Shown here: piece by piece, positions 25,604-35,400 of the stretch
Layout of the letters: every line of letters begins with the position of its first letter
How positions within the stretch are numbered: position 1 is the first letter of the stretch
Source of the DNA: Epilithonimonas sp. JDS
GTDB lineage: Bacteria > Bacteroidota > Bacteroidia > Flavobacteriales > Weeksellaceae
Reading direction: 5' to 3'
DNA: 64,000 nt
Assembly: GCF_021261315.1 (NCBI RefSeq)
Contig: NZ_JAJSAX010000006.1
Location: 1 to 64,000, forward strand
The notes under the pieces: model-generated
What the model saw: the letters and a program-made list of their open reading frames with translations, nothing else
Told to the model about the DNA's origin: nothing
The model's database searches: none
Made by a program: the position numbers and the translations under genes

Positions 25604-26623
25604 TTATTTCACTATCGGCGCTACTTTCTCTCCGAATAATTCTATCGATTTCATCATTACATCGTGCGCAGGATCACCCACATCCATATGTCCGATGAAT
25701 CTGGTTAGTCCAAATAATTCTTTCATTTCAGAGATCTTATCTGCGACTTCATTTGCGCTTCCAATGAAAAGAGCACCGTCTTTGCTTCGGCCGCCTTCGT
25801 ATTGGTCTTTTGTATAAGGCGCCCATCCGCGGCTTCTTCCAATCCTGTCCATCTGAGATTTGTAATTGAAAAAATATTGATCGATATCCTTTTGGTCATC
25901 ACTTACGAAAGTGTGGGAATGGATGGCGATCTGCATTTTGCTCTCGTCGTGTCCGGCTCTCAAATATTCCTGTTTGTAAAAGTCGATGAGGTTTTTGAAC
26001 TGTCTTGGCATTCCGCCGATGATGGCAACAATTAATGGTAATCCTAGTTTTGCAGCTCTCAAGACAGATTCCGGTGTTCCACCAACGGCAATCCAAATTG
26101 GTAATTTGCCTCCGTTGTAAGCTCTTGGATAAACGGTTTGATTTTGCATAGGCGAGCGTAATTTTCCGCTCCAGCTCACATTTTCCTCATTGTTTATTTT
26201 TAATAATAAATCAAGTTTCTCTTCAAAAAGCTGATTGTAATCCGAAAGATCATAGCCGTACAATGGGAAAGACTCAATGAAGCTTCCTCTTCCAACAAAG
26301 ATTTCTGCACGTCCTTTTGAGATCAAATCGATCATTGAAAAATCTTCATAAACTTTCACAGGTTCTGATGAACTCAAAACGGTGACGCCGCTTGCCAGTT
26401 TGATATTGCTGGTAATGCTTGCCGCAGCTGCCAAAAGAATCTCTGGTGACGAAACGGCATAATCTTCACGATGGTGTTCGCCCATTGCAAAAACGTCCAG
26501 TCCAACCTGATCCATCAGTTTTGCCTGCTCCAGGATTTCGTTTAGTTTTACGCTGGCATCTCTATATTTTCCGGTTTTTGTATCCAATGCAACATCACCG
26601 AACATTCCTATTCCTAATTCCAT
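25604..26623 (-). CDS. LLM-class flavin-dependent oxidoreductase
   Basis: 339 residues of the bacterial luciferase-like TIM barrel. GIGMFGDVALDT at the N-terminus, VFAMGEHHREDYAVSSPEI (around 45-63), LASGVTVLSSSEPVKVYEDFSMIDLISKGRAE and the late IGSANEVADKI block are standard. Uses reduced FMN or F420-like cofactor for mono-oxygenation; the substrate is unknown. Own promoter at 26647. Confidence 0.9.
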   Translation of the reverse strand: MELGIGMFGDVALDTKTGKYRDASVKLNEILEQAKLMDQVGLDVFAMGEHHREDYAVSSPEILLAAAASITSNIKLASGVTVLSSSEPVKVYEDFSMIDLISKGRAEIFVGRGSFIESFPLYGYDLSDYNQLFEEKLDLLLKINNEENVSWSGKLRSPMQNQTVYPRAYNGGKLPIWIAVGGTPESVLRAAKLGLPLIVAIIGGMPRQFKNLIDFYKQEYLRAGHDESKMQIAIHSHTFVSDDQKDIDQYFFNYKSQMDRIGRSRGWAPYTKDQYEGGRSKDGALFIGSANEVADKISEMKELFGLTRFIGHMDVGDPAHDVMMKSIELFGEKVAPIVK

Positions 26624-26646
26624 AATAGTCTCATTTTTTGATAGAA

Positions 26647-26654
26647 CAAATTTA
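26647..26654 (-). promoter_or_regulatory. -7 box of the LLM oxidoreductase gene (TAAATTTG)
   Basis: A perfect match on the minus strand, 24 bases before the ATG, preceded by CCG as at 5972 and 52039. Confidence 0.65.
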
Positions 26655-26713
26655 CGGTTTCAACTTTTCATTGGCATTGATGTAAGATAATTACGATTCT
26701 CTTTTATTAGTCT

Positions 26714-26744
26714 AAAAGAAAAGCCCCAGAAGAATCTGAGGCTT
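26714..26744 (-). terminator. Terminator of the choice-of-anchor I gene
   Basis: Minus strand: AAGCCTCAGA, loop TTCT, TCTGGGGCTT (one G-U pair), then TTCTTTT. Confidence 0.75.
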
Positions 26745-26774
26745 AACCAAAAAATTTAAAAGAAGAAAAAAGAT

Positions 26775-29700
26775 TTATTTTACAATCACTCTTTTCACAT
26801 CGCCATCCGAAGTTTTTACAAGATAGACGCCTGTAGAAAGTTTTGAAGTATCAATGGTTAAAGCATTGTTTTCTTTGCCCAATAATTTTCCTGACATATC
26901 GTACAATTCGTAATCCTTAGTTTTATTGAAATAAAGAGTATTGCCTTTGTTAACAGGATTTGGGAAGATGTTGAATGTTGCTTTCTCGGATTTCACGTCG
27001 CCTGCCGCAAGTGTTTGAGAAAGAACCACTTCGTACATCGATAACGTTCCGCTGATTTCATTGGCAACGATCACGTAACCTTTTCCTGTTGCAGAGTTTT
27101 CAGGAGCAATGTAAGTGATACCTTCCGGACCATTGTCGCCACCGTAAGCCGTCGTCATTCTGGAATGTTTGTAATCTGTGAACGTGACATTATCCGGGTC
27201 TGTCACGTTATAAACCATTACGCCGCCAGTTCTTTCTAAAGTAATAAAGGCAAAAGTATTTCCATTGATATTTCCCAGCGTTATACCTTCAGGTTCCGGT
27301 CCTTTTGCACGACTCCTTACTTTTGCGCCGTTTGCTTCATTATCTGCATTGAAGATCAAAGGATGATTGGCAGCAACGTGTCTTTCGAACTGGTCGCCGC
27401 TGTCGTAAACGATTGCTTTTGTATCGGCATTGAAGATCGAGAATGATCTTGCGCCCAATGCGTGGATTTCTTCAAATTGTGCGTCCCCGTCTGTGTTTCC
27501 GTTCACATTCGTTACCCGTAATCTTCCTAAGTTATGAGATGCTTTCAAAACTGAGGCATTTGGGAAAACTGTTGAATCTAACGCGTAGCCGTTTGCACCA
27601 ACCGTAGTTCTCTCGCTGAAACCTCCAAGGTCTTTCTCATCGCCTTCGTTTGCAGTTACAATATAATTTGTATTTCCGACTTTAAAATAAGCCATTGCAT
27701 CAGGATTGTAATAAGCTTTTACCGGCCAGTTTGCGATTAATATTTCACCATTGTTATCAGAAGCGTCGAAACCATTTCCTGGAAGGCTCATATCTTTTTG
27801 ACCCAATCCCCAAATGTTTCCTAAAGTTTTCGTTGCCAAATTAACCTCGATTACGGCATTGTTTTCCTGACAAGAAATCCAGGCTTTCTGGCTGTCTGCG
27901 CTGATGGCGATATATTCAGGTTCAAGATCCTGAGCCAAAGTGCTGGTAGATTTTACTTTTCTCACGCCGGATGCTGCCAATGCTGCTTCCTGACCGTTAA
28001 AGCCTGTAAAAGAAAGTGTCGTCACATTAGATTGAAGAAGATTCGAAACGCCTCCGGTGATATCAATAATGCTGATCGAGCCTTCCGGATCTACGGTGTA
28101 AGCATCATTCGGTTCGCCTTCGTTGGCAGTCATCACTTTTGTTCCGTCTGGTGTGAACGTGATCATATCCGGCAGCACGCCTACAGTGACTTGCTTAATG
28201 AAATTCCCATCAATATCAAAGAAAACAACAGAACCGTTTTGTTGCGCATTAGTTCCGTTTGGCGAAGCTACCGCAATGATTCCGTTTTTCACAGCCACAC
28301 TTGTGATGCCTCCGTAAGGCAGCATATTCACAGTTTTGATGATGCTCGGACTTGTGGGATTGCTGAAGTCAATAATATCAAAAACATCTGTCAGAGAACT
28401 GATCGTAAAAAGTCTTTGAGTCGCAGGATCGTGAACTACGATTTCTGTAGAACTGTTGTTATTTCCTGAAGGATCAAAGAAACCCAAATAATTCAGTTCA
28501 ATCTGTTTTGATGCAACCGGAGCCTGTTTGTCATTATCAACAATATAAATGGTGGACAAAGCTTCGCCGGAAATAGTGGCGCCAACCGGATTTTCAAGAC
28601 CCAAAACAAAATATTCTGCCTGCTGCTCTTCCAAAGTATCATCAATAATTGGAATGTTGATGGTAACACTTGTAGTGGACGGCGTAATATTAATTGTCTG
28701 ATTTGATAAAGTAAAATCACTGCTGTTTGCTGTACTGAAAGGCGCTGGTTTCACTACCAGATTTACGGTTGCAGTCGAAGGATTTGTTACATTAATTTTA
28801 AATGCTAATGTTCCCGCATTCTCATTAACCTTAATAAAAGTTTTATCTAAAGAAATACTTGTTCCGGCAGTTGTAAAAGTGGATGAGGTTGCGGAAGTCA
28901 CTGCATTATCACTTGCATCTTCAACGGTATTCGGTTTTAAGGCTAAATAATAAGTTTGATTCGGAACTAAGCCAGCCGTTGGAATTACCGTGATTTTATT
29001 ATCAGCAAATGTTGTTGTGGAAGGGATTGCAGTTCCTGTAGCGTTACTTAGTCTTAATTCTACCAAATTCTGAGCATTTGCATCAGTAATGGCAGAATTG
29101 TCTATCAATCTTACATTTTCATTAAAAGTGATGGTCGGATTTGATGTGGTGGAAGCGTTTGCGATGTTGTTGGCCGGAGAGTAAGTCACTGTTGGTGCCG
29201 TTGTATCTGCATTTCCTATAGCGTCTGCATCTACTGTGAAATTATCGAATCGGTTGTTCCCGACTGTTCCGCCTGCGCCGGCAGAAAACTCGACTTTAAG
29301 CTTGAAATTTGGATTGTTGGAAACATTTGCAATCGCTGAAAAATCCAGTGTGACCAGCTTTGGATCTCCGTCTGGAGGCAAAACCAAACCGTCTGCATCA
29401 TTGTCTGCAGTGTAATCGTAAGGCAGAAAAGTAGCGCCGTCCAAGGAGTAATACCACTTTTGCTTTCCTGCACCAGATCCGGATCTTCTGGTTGTAAATT
29501 TAACTACGACATTATTATAGCCTGTTGTCGGAATATTAAACTGAAGATTCCCATTAATAGGATTGTTGTATCTCAAATGTGTTCCTGCCGCATCGTTATT
29601 TCTTGAATTTAATGTACTAAAACCATTTCCTGTCGCACTCGCAATATTGATAAATGTGCTTGGGTCAGCTGTTCCGTTTTGTACGGCTGCAATTGTTCCG

Positions 29701-29855
29701 TTTTGTAATGTGGCAAAATCGGACGGTTTGATAATGTTCTCAACAGAAGAAGCATTGTTGAAATTCCAGTAATGGATTAAAGTTTGTCCCGAAGCAAAGC
29801 CGTGAAATAGCGCAGCAATCGGCAAAAGACCTCTGAAAAGGTATTTGTTTTTCAT
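26775..29855 (-). CDS. Secreted choice-of-anchor I family protein with T9SS sorting domain
   Basis: 1026 residues. Signal peptide (1-24, ending ASGQ). A jelly-roll-like N-terminal domain covers about 25-210, an SbsA-type Ig domain about 215-330 (TFNENVRLID), and a Calx-beta-like domain about 335-440. A long beta-propeller (about 455-930) follows, with TANEGEPNDAYTVDPEGSI and HALGARSFSI, the choice-of-anchor I or alkaline-phosphatase-like region. It ends in a type IX secretion C-terminal domain (FNIFPNPV, then GVYLVKTSDGDVKRVIVK). Exported to the surface or medium; the enzymatic role is unproven. An 11-bp-period direct repeat lies in its promoter and ppk1-ppx are next door, suggesting phosphate-linked control. 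Confidence 0.88.
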   Translation of the reverse strand: MKNKYLFRGLLPIAALFHGFASGQTLIHYWNFNNASSVENIIKPSDFATLQNGTIAAVQNGTADPSTFINIASATGNGFSTLNSRNNDAAGTHLRYNNPINGNLQFNIPTTGYNNVVVKFTTRRSGSGAGKQKWYYSLDGATFLPYDYTADNDADGLVLPPDGDPKLVTLDFSAIANVSNNPNFKLKVEFSAGAGGTVGNNRFDNFTVDADAIGNADTTAPTVTYSPANNIANASTTSNPTITFNENVRLIDNSAITDANAQNLVELRLSNATGTAIPSTTTFADNKITVIPTAGLVPNQTYYLALKPNTVEDASDNAVTSATSSTFTTAGTSISLDKTFIKVNENAGTLAFKINVTNPSTATVNLVVKPAPFSTANSSDFTLSNQTINITPSTTSVTINIPIIDDTLEEQQAEYFVLGLENPVGATISGEALSTIYIVDNDKQAPVASKQIELNYLGFFDPSGNNNSSTEIVVHDPATQRLFTISSLTDVFDIIDFSNPTSPSIIKTVNMLPYGGITSVAVKNGIIAVASPNGTNAQQNGSVVFFDIDGNFIKQVTVGVLPDMITFTPDGTKVMTANEGEPNDAYTVDPEGSISIIDITGGVSNLLQSNVTTLSFTGFNGQEAALAASGVRKVKSTSTLAQDLEPEYIAISADSQKAWISCQENNAVIEVNLATKTLGNIWGLGQKDMSLPGNGFDASDNNGEILIANWPVKAYYNPDAMAYFKVGNTNYIVTANEGDEKDLGGFSERTTVGANGYALDSTVFPNASVLKASHNLGRLRVTNVNGNTDGDAQFEEIHALGARSFSIFNADTKAIVYDSGDQFERHVAANHPLIFNADNEANGAKVRSRAKGPEPEGITLGNINGNTFAFITLERTGGVMVYNVTDPDNVTFTDYKHSRMTTAYGGDNGPEGITYIAPENSATGKGYVIVANEISGTLSMYEVVLSQTLAAGDVKSEKATFNIFPNPVNKGNTLYFNKTKDYELYDMSGKLLGKENNALTIDTSKLSTGVYLVKTSDGDVKRVIVK

Positions 29856-29886
29856 TTTTACTTTTATTTTAGATTGGCGTAAAGAT

Positions 29887-29936
29887 GAAAAATATTACAG
29901 GCTCGGAACTTTAAATGAACTTTAATTATTATTTAA
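29887..29936 (-). promoter_or_regulatory. Promoter with 11-bp-period direct repeats (possible Pho-type activator site)
   Basis: The 9-mer GAACTTTAA occurs at 29906-29914 and 29917-29925, and TTTAA recurs in phase at 29932-29936. On the minus strand the repeats end 11 bases before a -7-like box (TATTTTTC, 29894-29887), replacing the -33 region. OmpR/PhoB-type regulators bind direct repeats with this 11-bp period. The regulator is inferred only from spacing and neighbours. Confidence 0.45.
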
Positions 29937-30045
29937 GAAAGCTTGTAATAATGGTAGTTTTCAGAGTGTTTTTATGCGAAATTTAATCAACAGTTATCAT
30001 TAAGATAATTGACTTCGGGCGAAAAGTTATGCATCTTGCAAGTCC

Positions 30046-30930
30046 TTATTTTCCTTCGGTTACTTTTGTATAAATGCTGTGAACCAAACCATCTGCTACA
30101 GAGATCTTTGGAACATAGATATGTTTGATGTCTGCCCAGGTCATCACATTGTTGAAGATTGTCAAAGCAGGAACGATAACATCTGCGCGGTCTTCCCGGA
30201 TTTGATAGTTGTGCATTCTTTCTTCTACAGAAAGTTTTTCCATTTCTTTCAGATATTTTTTGATGATGGAAACAGGCATTGGTTTGCCGTCTTTGGTTTT
30301 GCTCATCGAGAAAATCTTATTGATGTTCCCGCCGGATCCAATGGCGACTATCGTTTTTTTACTTTTGATTTTATCTTTGATTTCGTCTTTCATATCGTCC
30401 CAGATGGTTGGCGTTACCAATCCGTTCAATAGACGAATCGTTCCGATGTTGAAAGAATGCTCATATTGCATCTCGTTATTCTCGTAGAAAGTAAGTTCTG
30501 TAGATCCACCGCCAACATCTACATACAGGTAAGCGAAATCTTTGTCAAGGCCTTCCGCAACGTGATTTTCGTAGATCAAAGTGGCTTCTTCATCGCCGGT
30601 AATGATTTCGATATTAATGTCAGATTGCTCTTTTACAATGTCGATGATTTCCTGTCCGTTTTTTGCATCTCGCATCGCACTGGTTGCGCAGGCACGGTAA
30701 TGTTCCACTTTGTAGATTTCCATCAGCTCACGGAAAATAGTCATTGTTTTGATGACCATCTGTTTTCTTTCTGCACCAATTTCGCCTTTGCTGAAGACGT
30801 CAAAACCCAATCTGAGCGGGATTCTGAGAAGATTCAGTTTTGTGAATTCTGCTTTGCCGTTGGTTTCTTTTACTTCATTAATGAGCAGTCGGGCGGCATT
30901 ACTTCCTATGTCTATAGCGGCGATTATCAT
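30046..30930 (-). CDS. Exopolyphosphatase / Ppx-GppA family phosphatase
   Basis: 294 residues, the short form comprising only the two actin-like ATPase subdomains; the C-terminal HD domain of long Ppx is absent. Phosphate-binding loops AIDIGSNAARLLI (6-18) and YVDVGGGSTELTF (around 138-150), and GDEEATLIY. Hydrolyses polyphosphate or pppGpp. It follows ppk1 by 39 bases on the same strand, so synthesis and breakdown of polyphosphate are co-expressed. Confidence 0.92.
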   Translation of the reverse strand: MIIAAIDIGSNAARLLINEVKETNGKAEFTKLNLLRIPLRLGFDVFSKGEIGAERKQMVIKTMTIFRELMEIYKVEHYRACATSAMRDAKNGQEIIDIVKEQSDINIEIITGDEEATLIYENHVAEGLDKDFAYLYVDVGGGSTELTFYENNEMQYEHSFNIGTIRLLNGLVTPTIWDDMKDEIKDKIKSKKTIVAIGSGGNINKIFSMSKTKDGKPMPVSIIKKYLKEMEKLSVEERMHNYQIREDRADVIVPALTIFNNVMTWADIKHIYVPKISVADGLVHSIYTKVTEGK

Positions 30931-30969
30931 TTCTGGAACTTAATTAAAGATTAAATTTAAACTAAATTT

Positions 30970-33039
30970 TTAGTATTTCTGATTTTTGAGGTAATTATAA
31001 GTTTCAATCTGTGATCTTTTCGGAATCGTACTGTCACTTTCTACATATTCGTTTCTCATATTTTTATCCAGAATTCTTGATTTCACGTTATCAGAAAGCT
31101 GAAGATCCAAAAGTGTTTTCAGTTCTTTCTTCAGATTTTTCTGTAGAATTGGTGTTGCGGCTTCTATTCTGTAGTCCAGATTTCTGGTCATCCAGTCGGC
31201 GGAAGAGATGTACATATTTTCCGCACCTTTATTGTAGAAATACATCACTCTCGCATGTTCCAGATATTCGTCAACAATACTGATGGCGTAGATTTTCTTC
31301 TTGAATTCTTTTTGATTGATGGCGCAGTAGATTCCACGCACAATCATTTTGACTGTAACTCCGGCCTGCGCGGCTTCATAAAGTTTTTTGATCAGCGTTC
31401 TGTCACTCAGAGAATTCACCTTAATGATCATTTCAGCTTTTCTTCCTGCCTTGGCTTCATCAATTTCTTTGTCAATATGGGCAATGATTTTTTCTCTCAT
31501 AAATTCCGGGCAGACCATCAGACTTTTGCAGCTTCTGAGAGTAATTGTTGGGTCAAATTTCGGTTTGTTGAGTGCCGCAAATATTTTATTAATATCTGCC
31601 ATTATTGCTCTGTTGGAAGTCATTACGAGATGATCACCATAGATTTTGGCAGTCTTCTCATTGAAGTTTCCGGTGCTCACAAAACCATATTGAATTGTCT
31701 TGTTGTTCACCCTTTTTTTGATGACGCACAATTTGGCGTGCACTTTTCTGTTGTGTATGCCAAGTAGTACTTTCACGCCTTCCATCTCCAGTTTGTCCTT
31801 CCACATCAGATTGGATTCTTCATCAAATCTTGCGCGGAGTTCTAGCATCACTGTCACTTCTTTTCCGTTTCTCACCGCATTAATCAGTGCATTTACAATT
31901 TTTGAGCTGGATGCCAATCTGTAAGCTGTAATTTGAATTGATTTCACATCAGGATCCATCGCGGCTTCTCTCAAAAGATCAATTACAGAGTCATAAGAAT
32001 GATATGGGAAAGTCAGAAGCACATCTTTTTTGATGATCACATCTGTCACGCGCTGTTTGTTTGCAAATTCCGGATGCATAAAAGATGTACGCTCCACAGG
32101 TTTGTGGTACGCCTTGAAAACATCAGGGAAATCCATAAAATGTCTGAAGTTGTGGATCTTCTGTCCCGGGATGATACTGTCCTTTTTCGTAAGATTAAGT
32201 TTTTTAATAAGGAACTCCAGCAGAGCTTTATCCATTTCCTTATCGAAGACAAAACGGGTTGGTTTCCCTTTCCGTCGGCTTTTGATACCTTTTTCTATTT
32301 TGTCCGCGAGCGTCGTTTTAATATCATTATCCAGATCAAATTCTGCATCCTTTGTCACTTTGAAACAATGTGCGGTGAACTCATCATAACCGAAATAAGA
32401 AAAAATGTGCGGCAGATTGTGGATAATGACATCTTCCAAAAGCATTACATCTTTCTGTTCCGGAGCTTCTGTCGGCAGCAGGACAAATCTTCCGTTGGCT
32501 GTCACGGGAAGTTCAATAATGGCATACTGACTTTCGTACTGCCATTCTTTTCTCCGCATTGCGATGCCGATAAAAAGACTTTTTTCCCGGAGATACGGCA
32601 TTGGTTTGTTGTCGTGCAGAAGAACGGGGATCACATTGGATTCCACTTCCTCATCAAAATATTTGACTACAAATTCTTTTTGGGCAGCAGTAAGGTGTTT
32701 ATGATCTTTAATGAAAACCTTTTCCTTCGCCATTTCGCGCTGAACATCCTTCCAGGTTTTGTCAAAATCTTCCTGCTGCTGGATGACAAGCTTGTTTATT
32801 TTTTGTAAAATTTTGGAAGGTGCGTCATAAAAAGACTCTGCCAAAACCTTTTGTTTGAAATCCATCGCCCGTTTCAAACCGGCAACTCTCACACGGAAAA
32901 ACTCATCAAGGTTATTGGAAAAAATACCTAAAAATCGGATTCTAAGATGAATAGGAACACTTTTGTCCATCGCTTCCTGGAGAACTCTCGCGTTGAAGCC
33001 GAGCCAGGTGACGTCGCGCGGATTAAATTCTTGTGGCAT
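30970..33039 (-). CDS. ppk1: Polyphosphate kinase 1
   Basis: Makes polyphosphate from ATP. 689 residues from the ATG at 33039, which gives MPQEFNPRDVTWLGFNARVLQEA, the usual N-terminus of the family; frames starting at 33078 or 33099 only add non-conserved residues. Motifs: LRIRFLGIFSNNLDEFFRVRVAGL, the first catalytic histidine in GIHNRKVHAKLCVIKK, GFVSTGNFNEKTAKIYGDH, and ITAYRLASSSKIVNAL. Phospholipase-D-like folds are in the C-terminal half. Operon with ppx. Confidence 0.93.
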   Translation of the reverse strand: MPQEFNPRDVTWLGFNARVLQEAMDKSVPIHLRIRFLGIFSNNLDEFFRVRVAGLKRAMDFKQKVLAESFYDAPSKILQKINKLVIQQQEDFDKTWKDVQREMAKEKVFIKDHKHLTAAQKEFVVKYFDEEVESNVIPVLLHDNKPMPYLREKSLFIGIAMRRKEWQYESQYAIIELPVTANGRFVLLPTEAPEQKDVMLLEDVIIHNLPHIFSYFGYDEFTAHCFKVTKDAEFDLDNDIKTTLADKIEKGIKSRRKGKPTRFVFDKEMDKALLEFLIKKLNLTKKDSIIPGQKIHNFRHFMDFPDVFKAYHKPVERTSFMHPEFANKQRVTDVIIKKDVLLTFPYHSYDSVIDLLREAAMDPDVKSIQITAYRLASSSKIVNALINAVRNGKEVTVMLELRARFDEESNLMWKDKLEMEGVKVLLGIHNRKVHAKLCVIKKRVNNKTIQYGFVSTGNFNEKTAKIYGDHLVMTSNRAIMADINKIFAALNKPKFDPTITLRSCKSLMVCPEFMREKIIAHIDKEIDEAKAGRKAEMIIKVNSLSDRTLIKKLYEAAQAGVTVKMIVRGIYCAINQKEFKKKIYAISIVDEYLEHARVMYFYNKGAENMYISSADWMTRNLDYRIEAATPILQKNLKKELKTLLDLQLSDNVKSRILDKNMRNEYVESDSTIPKRSQIETYNYLKNQKY

Positions 33040-33162
33040 TACTGAAGTTTTGATATTCTCAAAAGTAATAAAATTCATTGGATAAGTTTGGGTTCGCAAA
33101 CTACAATCTTATAGACTTAATGAATGTTTACATAATATCAATTAAAGTTTAAATATCATCAA

Positions 33163-33202
33163 TGACAATTTGTCACATTTTTTGACGTGGTACAAATATT
33201 GA
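33163..33202 (+). promoter_or_regulatory. dnaK promoter region: palindrome plus sigma54-like -24/-12 element
   Basis: Perfect palindrome TGACAA-T-TTGTCA (33163-33175), then TGGTAC-N5-TTGA (33188-33202), with GG and GA separated by 10 bases as in a sigma54 promoter. No TAnnTTTG box is seen in front of dnaK. The expected start is about 33213, giving a 40-base leader. The regulator that binds the palindrome is unknown. Confidence 0.5.
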
Positions 33203-33252
33203 GAATTGCTCATTGTAAATATTAATAATAACAAAAAATAACATATAAAAAA

Positions 33253-35142
33253 ATGAGTAAAATAATCGGAATTGACTTAGGTACAACCAACTCTTGCGTT
33301 GCAGTAATGGAAGGTAAAGATGCTGTAGTTATCCCTAATGCAGAAGGAAAAAGAACGACGCCTTCTATCGTAGCGTTCATAGAAGCTGGTGAAAGAAAAG
33401 TAGGAGATCCTGCAAAAAGACAAGCGGTGACAAACCCTACAAAAACTGTATATTCTATCAAAAGATTCATCGGAACACATTTCAAAGATGACGCTTCTGA
33501 AGTTTCAAGAGTGCCTTACGCAGTGGTAAGCGGACCAAACGATACTGTAAAAGTAAAAATCGACGACAGAGAATATACACCACAGGAAATTTCTGCAATG
33601 ATCCTTCAGAAAATGAAGAAAACTGCTGAAGATTATCTTGGACAGGAAGTAACAAGAGCGGTGATCACTGTTCCGGCTTACTTTAATGATGCTCAAAGAC
33701 AAGCTACGAAAGAAGCAGGAGAAATCGCTGGACTTAAAGTAGAAAGAATCATCAACGAGCCTACAGCAGCAGCTTTGGCTTACGGAATGGACAAGTCTCA
33801 CAAAGACCAAAAAATCGCGGTTTACGATTTAGGTGGTGGTACTTTTGACGTTTCTATCCTAGATCTAGGAGACGGTGTTTTCGAAGTATTGTCTACAAAT
33901 GGTGACACGCACTTAGGTGGTGATGACTTTGATGATGTGATCATCAACTGGATGGCAGACGAATTCAAAGCTGAAGAAGGTGTAGATCTTAAAGGTGACG
34001 CGATCGCATTACAAAGATTGAAAGAAGCTGCTGAAAAAGCAAAAATCGAGTTGTCTTCTTCTCCTCAAACTGAGATCAACCTTCCATATATCACAGCTAC
34101 AGCTACAGGTCCTAAACACTTGGTGAAGACTTTAACTAAAGCTAAATTCGAGCAATTATCTGCTGACTTGGTAAGAAGATCTATGGAGCCTTGTAAAAAA
34201 GCGCTTTCTGATGCAGGTCTTTCTATCAGCGATATCGACGAAGTAATTTTGGTAGGTGGTTCTACAAGAATCCCAATTATCCAGGAAGAAGTTGAGAAAT
34301 TCTTCGGTAAAAAACCTTCAAAAGGTGTTAACCCGGATGAGGTTGTAGCAATTGGTGCAGCAATCCAAGGTGGCGTTTTGACTGGAGATGTGACAGACGT
34401 TCTTTTGCTAGACGTTACGCCACTTTCTTTAGGTATCGAAACTATGGGTTCTGTTTTCACTAAATTGATTGAAGCGAACACAACCATCCCAACTAAAAAA
34501 TCTGAAGTATTCTCTACAGCTTCTGACAATCAGCCAGCTGTAAGCATCAGAGTAGGACAGGGTGAAAGACCAATGTTCAACGATAACAAAGAGATTGGTA
34601 GATTTGACCTAACAGATATTCCACCAGCACAAAGAGGTGTTCCTCAGATCGAAGTGACTTTCGATATCGATGCGAATGGTATCTTGAGCGTTTCTGCTAA
34701 AGATAAAGGAACTGGAAAAGAGCAATCTATCAAGATCCAGGCATCTTCAGGACTTTCTGACGAGGAAATCGAAAGAATGAAAAAAGAAGCTCAGGAAAAC
34801 TCTGCAGCAGATGCGAAGAGAAAAGAAGAAGTTGAGGTTTTCAACAAAGCTGACGGATTGATCTTCCAAACTGAAAAGCAATTGAAAGAATTCGGCGATA
34901 AATTGTCTGCTGACAAAAAAGCAGCCATCGAAACTGCACACGCAGAATTGAAAACTGCTTTCGAAGCTAAAAACGGTGACGATGTGAAAGCTAAAACCGA
35001 AGCTCTAGACGCAGCTTGGATGGCGGCTTCAGAAGAAATGTACGCACAAGGTCAAGGTGCTGATGCAGGTGCTCAACAAGGTCAAGGAAATGCAAGCGGA
35101 GCAGAAGATGTTCAGGATGCAGATTTCGAAGAAGTGAAATAA
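33253..35142 (+). CDS. dnaK: Chaperone protein DnaK (Hsp70)
   Basis: 629 residues. ATPase domain (1-385) opens [18 protein letters not shown], with [15 protein letters not shown] and the [11 protein letters not shown] signature. Substrate-binding domain about 390-500 and a helical lid 505-605 follow. The C-terminal tail is Gly/Gln/Asp-rich and ends DADFEEVK, a bacterial DnaK ending. No grpE or dnaJ adjoins; the gene stands alone with its own stress-type promoter and a terminator. Confidence 0.98.
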   Translation: MSKIIGIDLGTTNSCVAVMEGKDAVVIPNAEGKRTTPSIVAFIEAGERKVGDPAKRQAVTNPTKTVYSIKRFIGTHFKDDASEVSRVPYAVVSGPNDTVKVKIDDREYTPQEISAMILQKMKKTAEDYLGQEVTRAVITVPAYFNDAQRQATKEAGEIAGLKVERIINEPTAAALAYGMDKSHKDQKIAVYDLGGGTFDVSILDLGDGVFEVLSTNGDTHLGGDDFDDVIINWMADEFKAEEGVDLKGDAIALQRLKEAAEKAKIELSSSPQTEINLPYITATATGPKHLVKTLTKAKFEQLSADLVRRSMEPCKKALSDAGLSISDIDEVILVGGSTRIPIIQEEVEKFFGKKPSKGVNPDEVVAIGAAIQGGVLTGDVTDVLLLDVTPLSLGIETMGSVFTKLIEANTTIPTKKSEVFSTASDNQPAVSIRVGQGERPMFNDNKEIGRFDLTDIPPAQRGVPQIEVTFDIDANGILSVSAKDKGTGKEQSIKIQASSGLSDEEIERMKKEAQENSAADAKRKEEVEVFNKADGLIFQTEKQLKEFGDKLSADKKAAIETAHAELKTAFEAKNGDDVKAKTEALDAAWMAASEEMYAQGQGADAGAQQGQGNASGAEDVQDADFEEVK

Positions 35143-35167
35143 GACTTTAAAGTCAATCAATATTATA

Positions 35168-35199
35168 AAATCCCCAAGTGAAAGCTTGGGGATTTTTTG
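35168..35199 (+). terminator. Terminator after dnaK
   Basis: Stem AATCCCCAAG/CTTGGGGATT, 6-base loop, then TTTT. The sequence is nearly identical to the terminator at 35956-35988. Confidence 0.88.
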
Positions 35200-35398
35200 T
35201 TATAAGGGTAATTCCTATATTAGTTTGAAAATTAATGATTAATTAGAATTTATAGTTAGTACAATTGGTATTCGCTCAGCAGAAAGGAAATTATGGTGAT
35301 TTAAGATAAAAACATTAATTTTATTTTTAAAGATTGTCAAAACAGCGAATGGGCTAAAACTTTTAACCGAACAAAGAAAGGCATACTATTAGAATAAT
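35200..35398 (+). pseudogene. Decayed duplicate of the thioredoxin-gene 5' region, plus an orphan coding relic
   Basis: 35205-35305 aligns with 35990-36110: both have AATTCCTA.TTTAG.TTGA.AATTAA, then GTTAGT.CAATT.G.ATTCGCTCAG..GAA, which in the intact gene at 36036 encodes the signal peptide end (QFGFAQEK). The ATG and middle part are lost. Further right, 35321-35397 has an open frame ending ...NSEWAKTFNRTKKGILLE-stop without a start codon, perhaps a C-terminal relic. With the duplicated terminator this indicates a duplication and decay around the 35401 gene. Confidence 0.55.
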
Positions 35399-35400
35399 TA

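Noticed and set aside
26775-29855. Reading of the propeller protein as a confirmed alkaline phosphatase
   Set aside because: The propeller resembles that family, but no catalytic metal-site residues could be identified, so only the structural name is kept.
31999-32808. 269-codon frame antisense to ppk1
   Set aside because: It is the complementary shadow of a well-conserved kinase gene; composition is Phe/His-rich and no motif is visible.
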